Shown piece by piece: positions 61,458 through 64,000 of a stretch of DNA of 64,000 nt. This DNA is from JAJDYQ01 sp965214035 (lineage in GTDB: Bacteria; Pseudomonadota; Gammaproteobacteria; JAJDYQ01), in the NCBI GenBank assembly GCA_965214035.1, contig OZ243932.1, positions 1,488,001 through 1,552,000 of the forward strand, written 5' to 3'. Position numbers and translations under genes: made by a program. Each line of letters begins with the position of its first letter. The stretch's first letter is position 1. The notes beneath the pieces are model-generated. The model ran no database searches. It had not been told where the DNA came from and saw only the letters and a list, made by a program, of their open reading frames with translations.

Positions 61458-62576
61458 ATGGGACAAATAAGCGAAACCCTGCCGCTCAACATCGACATAC
61501 TCAAAAAATGTCGTGAACAGCTTGCCCTGTCTTTGGAAGATGTTAAAGCCCGCGTTGGATCAATCCATCAAATCGAGGCAGGCGCCAAAAGACCCACCTG
61601 GATACAATTGGATACTCTAGCGAAGCTCTATGCCGTTCCAAAGTGGGTTTTTATATCAAGCAACTTACCCGAACCATACTGCTATGCACAAAGGCCGAGT
61701 TTTCGCGGGCTGGGAGAACAGCTTCAGGACAGCAAAGTCCGCAGACTGATTACACACATTGAATCTTATCGAGACCTGTTCATGGAACTGCGTAATGACC
61801 TGTCCGATCCGGTTATACCCTGCACTCTCCCTGATATATCCCAAAATCTGTCAGTGGAAGAATCTGCCAATGCAGTTATCGAGTGGATGGGCCTGGAAAA
61901 GCCACTGACCTTTGAAGAGCTAAAAGAGAAACTGGAGCAAAAGAGCATTTTTATCTTTCTTACCAGCAAATATAAAGGCTGGTCGCATATAGACAAAAAA
62001 GTTAGAGGGCTGTGTCTAGCGCATGAGATCATGCCCATTATCATTATTAACGATTCAGATAGTAAAAAAGCACAATCCTTCACCCTGATACACGAGCTTG
62101 GCCATTTACTTCAGGCGCATACCCGGATTGACTATTGGCGGCCTGACGATTCCGCAGAAGAAAAATGGTGCGACCAACTGGCAGGTCATGTTCTAATGCC
62201 CGAAGAAGACATTCGTCGAGTATTGCCGACTGTAGGCCAGATAGAAAATGTCGAGGCGATCAAAAAACTCGCAAACCACTTCAAGGTCAGCCCCTACGCC
62301 TGTTTAGTTCGTTTACGTAAAGCCCGGCATATCAACCAGCAAAAATACAATGGCCTTGAAAATACGCTGCAACATGAATGCGAAGCCCAACAAAAAAAGC
62401 TGAAAGAAAAACCCGGGGGACCTGCCCGCAATCGTTCCGGAGAAGCAAGAAGACAACTTGGCAATGCCTTTGTCAATACTGCACTAACCGCATGGCATCA
62501 TCAGGAACTGAGTCTGCACAAAGTGATGCAGATACTCGGTCTCAAAAGATCTAGACAAGTTCTGGAGCTGGAATAA
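61458..62576 (+). CDS. XRE-family regulator with ImmA/IrrE metallopeptidase domain
   Basis: 372 residues from MGQISETLPLNIDILKKC; an ATG 13 codons upstream (61419) is open but less like homologues. An N-terminal HTH (about 12-60; LALSLEDVKARVGSIHQIEA), a middle helical part, then the zinc-peptidase motif TLIHELGHLLQAH at about 215 with downstream glutamate in EEKWCDQLAGHVLMPEE. The C-terminal half ends with a basic helical segment (GLKRSRQVLELE). Members of this type are encoded beside DUF4411 proteins in toxin-antitoxin-like pairs, and that is the neighbour here (stop and start overlap by one base). Confidence 0.88.
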   Translation: MGQISETLPLNIDILKKCREQLALSLEDVKARVGSIHQIEAGAKRPTWIQLDTLAKLYAVPKWVFISSNLPEPYCYAQRPSFRGLGEQLQDSKVRRLITHIESYRDLFMELRNDLSDPVIPCTLPDISQNLSVEESANAVIEWMGLEKPLTFEELKEKLEQKSIFIFLTSKYKGWSHIDKKVRGLCLAHEIMPIIIINDSDSKKAQSFTLIHELGHLLQAHTRIDYWRPDDSAEEKWCDQLAGHVLMPEEDIRRVLPTVGQIENVEAIKKLANHFKVSPYACLVRLRKARHINQQKYNGLENTLQHECEAQQKKLKEKPGGPARNRSGEARRQLGNAFVNTALTAWHHQELSLHKVMQILGLKRSRQVLELE

Positions 62577-62941
62577 TGACGCAGGGCCATTATTGTCTGG
62601 ATGCCAATATTTTCATAACCTCATGGCAACAATCCTACCCTCCAATGATCTTTCTGTCATTGTGGCAAGAATTATCTGATAAAAAAGAAAACTTTATGCT
62701 AATTACTCCTATCTTTAAAGAAATTGAACCTGTTAGTAGCGAGGATAACAGGAAACTTACTGAACAACAAAAGATTGCCTATGCCCGACAATATAAAAAA
62801 ACAGTGGTTACCTTCGAAGAAAAGCAACCTGGAAAACCTGATAGCAAGAGTAATTATAAAATTCCGCTTATTTGCCAGGAAGAAAGGGTCCATTGCATTG
62901 ACTTCATCCAAATGATCCAGAATATGGGAATAACGGTCTAG
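62576..62941 (+). pseudogene. DUF4411 (PIN-like) protein with internal deletion
   Basis: 121 residues; the family is usually about 160. The start YCLDANIFITSWQQSYPPMI carries the first PIN aspartate. The end TVVTFEEKQP, KIPLICQEERVHCIDFIQM is the normal C-terminus. At about residue 66 the chain passes from KLTEQQK straight to IAYARQYKKTV, so the central segment with the later acidic residues (the usual D-x-x-LIAYA) is gone. The frame is intact and the ATG overlaps the immA stop (TAATG). Probably no longer a ribonuclease. Whether it still binds its partner is open. Confidence 0.65.
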
Positions 62942-62942
62942 C

Positions 62943-63380
62943 ATGAAAAAACTCACACTATCATTGATATTACTCATCATAAGCACTCAGTCTATTGCGG
63001 AAGGGATGTACTCATGGGAATGGATAAAAAAAGAGCCATTCCATTCAACCTATCTGAGCCATGTGGAAGGCCATGAACTACCGGAGTGGGCCATTAAACT
63101 CAGTGGCCCAAGCGTAAAAAGCCATGTTATCAATGCTGACAACACCGCTTACAATGTCATAAAAACATGCAAGCCGCATGATTGCGACGACAAAAATCTC
63201 ACCGTATTTTATGACCCTGCCGGCGCGACCTATATACTTTTTAATGGCAGGCGAACATTTTTCATCGAGGAACCTGAACAACCCGTACTTGACTTAATGG
63301 TTAATCAACACGCCTCCCATCATAAATACAGCGATATAAGGAATCGACTGAATAAAACCGGCGATAAATGCGGCCGATAA
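62943..63380 (+). CDS. ivy: Ivy-type inhibitor of C-type lysozyme
   Basis: 145 residues. Signal peptide (KKLTLSLILLIISTQSIAEG) then a periplasmic domain with VEGHELPEWAIK and, decisively, the CKPHDC loop at about 93-98 that in E. coli Ivy plugs the lysozyme active site; the two cysteines can form the loop disulphide. Ivy protects peptidoglycan against host or competitor C-type lysozymes. The ATG follows the stop of the previous gene by one base, so it is read from the immA transcript. No ribosome binding site of its own is obvious. Confidence 0.8.
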   Translation: MKKLTLSLILLIISTQSIAEGMYSWEWIKKEPFHSTYLSHVEGHELPEWAIKLSGPSVKSHVINADNTAYNVIKTCKPHDCDDKNLTVFYDPAGATYILFNGRRTFFIEEPEQPVLDLMVNQHASHHKYSDIRNRLNKTGDKCGR

Positions 63381-63520
63381 TAGCGAACTGAACAAAAGGC
63401 ATCCCGCCAGAATTAAGTGAAAAAGGATCTAACGAATAACATAGTCGTGATGCAGTGCCCGACAAATAGATCAAGTTCTCTCTATCGCTGATCATAAAAA
63501 ACAAGGCGCAGGCAGCATAG
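63381..63520. other. Gap after ivy
   Basis: 140 bases with stops in all plus frames and no minus gene I trust. Probably the degraded 5' part of whatever gene the restriction-helicase tail belongs to. Confidence 0.35.
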
Positions 63521-63634
63521 GAATACTGCCGGAGAGCCAATCAATATCTACAGGCCAATAATGGCAAACCCTGGCGCTATGTACTGATACCCCATGACGA
63601 AGTATCGGAAGATCGTTCGGTGACGGATTTTTGA
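63521..63634 (+). pseudogene. 3' relic of a type III restriction (Res/DEAD-box) gene
   Basis: The plus frame contains NGKPWRYVLIPHDEVSEDRS and ends in TGA. WRYVLIPHDEx is the characteristic C-terminal ending of type III restriction helicase subunits. A stop lies 37 codons upstream (63518), and no helicase motifs precede it, so only the tail is left. Confidence 0.5.
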
Positions 63635-63756
63635 ATGAAGGCCCTCCTTTTCACTTTTGACAGAGGCTTTTTCTTCAGAGCTTAAAATGTTTATATTTCT
63701 CGGCAAATACTGGAGGCTTTCTTTTTTAGCGTGAAAACAGATAAACGACCGGCTGA

Positions 63757-64000
63757 TTACTCCAGAATTTCTTCCAGGTGGTGGTCGTCCTGTCTGCCTT
63801 GCCGGATGAGTATGGGCTGGTCGCCGGTGAGGTCTATGACGGAAGTGGCATCGACCCCGCAGAATCCGCCGTCGATCACTAGTGCCAGCTCATGCTCCAG
63901 GGCCTCACGGATATCCCAGGCGACCGACATCGGCAGTGTTTCGCCGGGCATGATCAGGCTGGAACTCATGATCGGTTCGCCCAGTTCAGCGAGCAGATCG
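63757..64000 (-). CDS. yciO: YciO/Sua5/YrdC-family protein, 5' part beyond the window
   Basis: The last 81 codons are visible. LLAELGEPIMSSSLIMPGET, ALVIDGGFCGVDATSVIDLT and ILIRQGRQD match the end of E. coli YciO (MSTSLMLPG, IIHGG, TTVIDLTDD, VREG). The family includes threonylcarbamoyl-AMP synthases for tRNA t6A; YciO itself has an uncertain role. Family placement is firm, the subfamily less so. Confidence 0.85.
   Translation of the reverse strand, partial: DLLAELGEPIMSSSLIMPGETLPMSVAWDIREALEHELALVIDGGFCGVDATSVIDLTGDQPILIRQGRQDDHHLEEILE

Noticed and set aside
63301..63540. 79-codon minus frame after ivy
   Set aside because: No recognisable features; it overlaps the end of ivy antisense.

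Overview
This is chromosomal DNA of a gammaproteobacterium. The order tRNA-Tyr, tRNA-Gly, tRNA-Thr, tuf, tRNA-Trp, secE, nusG, rplKAJL, rpoBC, rpsL, rpsG, fusA, tuf and then the S10, spc and alpha operons is the classic proteobacterial arrangement. The protein lengths and sequences are closest to the E. coli and Chromatiales type. The SAM-hydrolase, uvrA and ssb genes beyond rplQ, and a two-gene secretion system, suggest a free-living or host-associated lineage rather than an enteric one. That placement is an inference, because no rRNA gene is present.

Layout. (1) 1-13200, minus strand: a two-partner secretion locus. It holds a TpsB outer-membrane transporter and a giant TpsA adhesin of which 3778 codons are visible; the gene runs off the left edge. 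The adhesin is built from in-frame repeats of about 69, 27 and 32-34 residues. It also carries two pairs of apparently identical 1.1-kb duplications. (2) 13410-18039: ssb and the divergent uvrA, then a SAM hydroxide adenosyltransferase. (3) 18114-50290, minus strand: about 32 kb of transcription and translation genes with four tRNAs, two tuf copies identical except for the start codon, and near-consensus promoters before tRNA-Tyr and rpsL. A small tnpB relic lies between rpsL and rpsG. (4) 50437-59709: the phosphate regulon, with phoB-phoR on plus and pstS-pstC-pstA-pstB-phoU plus a coupled methyltransferase on minus. PHO boxes precede phoB and pstS. A second tnpB relic lies between phoR and the methyltransferase. 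(5) 60040-63634: accessory DNA with a methyltransferase, an internally deleted HigA/ImmA-like regulator behind a 19-bp palindrome, an XRE-ImmA metallopeptidase coupled to an internally deleted DUF4411/PIN-like protein, an Ivy-type lysozyme inhibitor one base downstream, and the tail of a type III restriction helicase. (6) The right edge holds the 3' end of a YciO/Sua5-family gene.

How the parts work together. The core block makes the ribosome, RNA polymerase, elongation factors and SecY/SecE. The Pho block senses and imports phosphate. The TPS pair and the Ivy homologue act at the cell surface and in the periplasm, and would suit life in contact with a host or other cells (inference). The most unusual signals are the modular adhesin with recombination-prone duplications, the tuf pair whose codons end almost only in G or T, and a recurring theme of genes shortened by internal in-frame deletion (tnpB, the higA/immA-like gene, DUF4411). 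I did not find a convincing wholly new system. The closest candidate is the small coupled operon of immA, the DUF4411 remnant and ivy.
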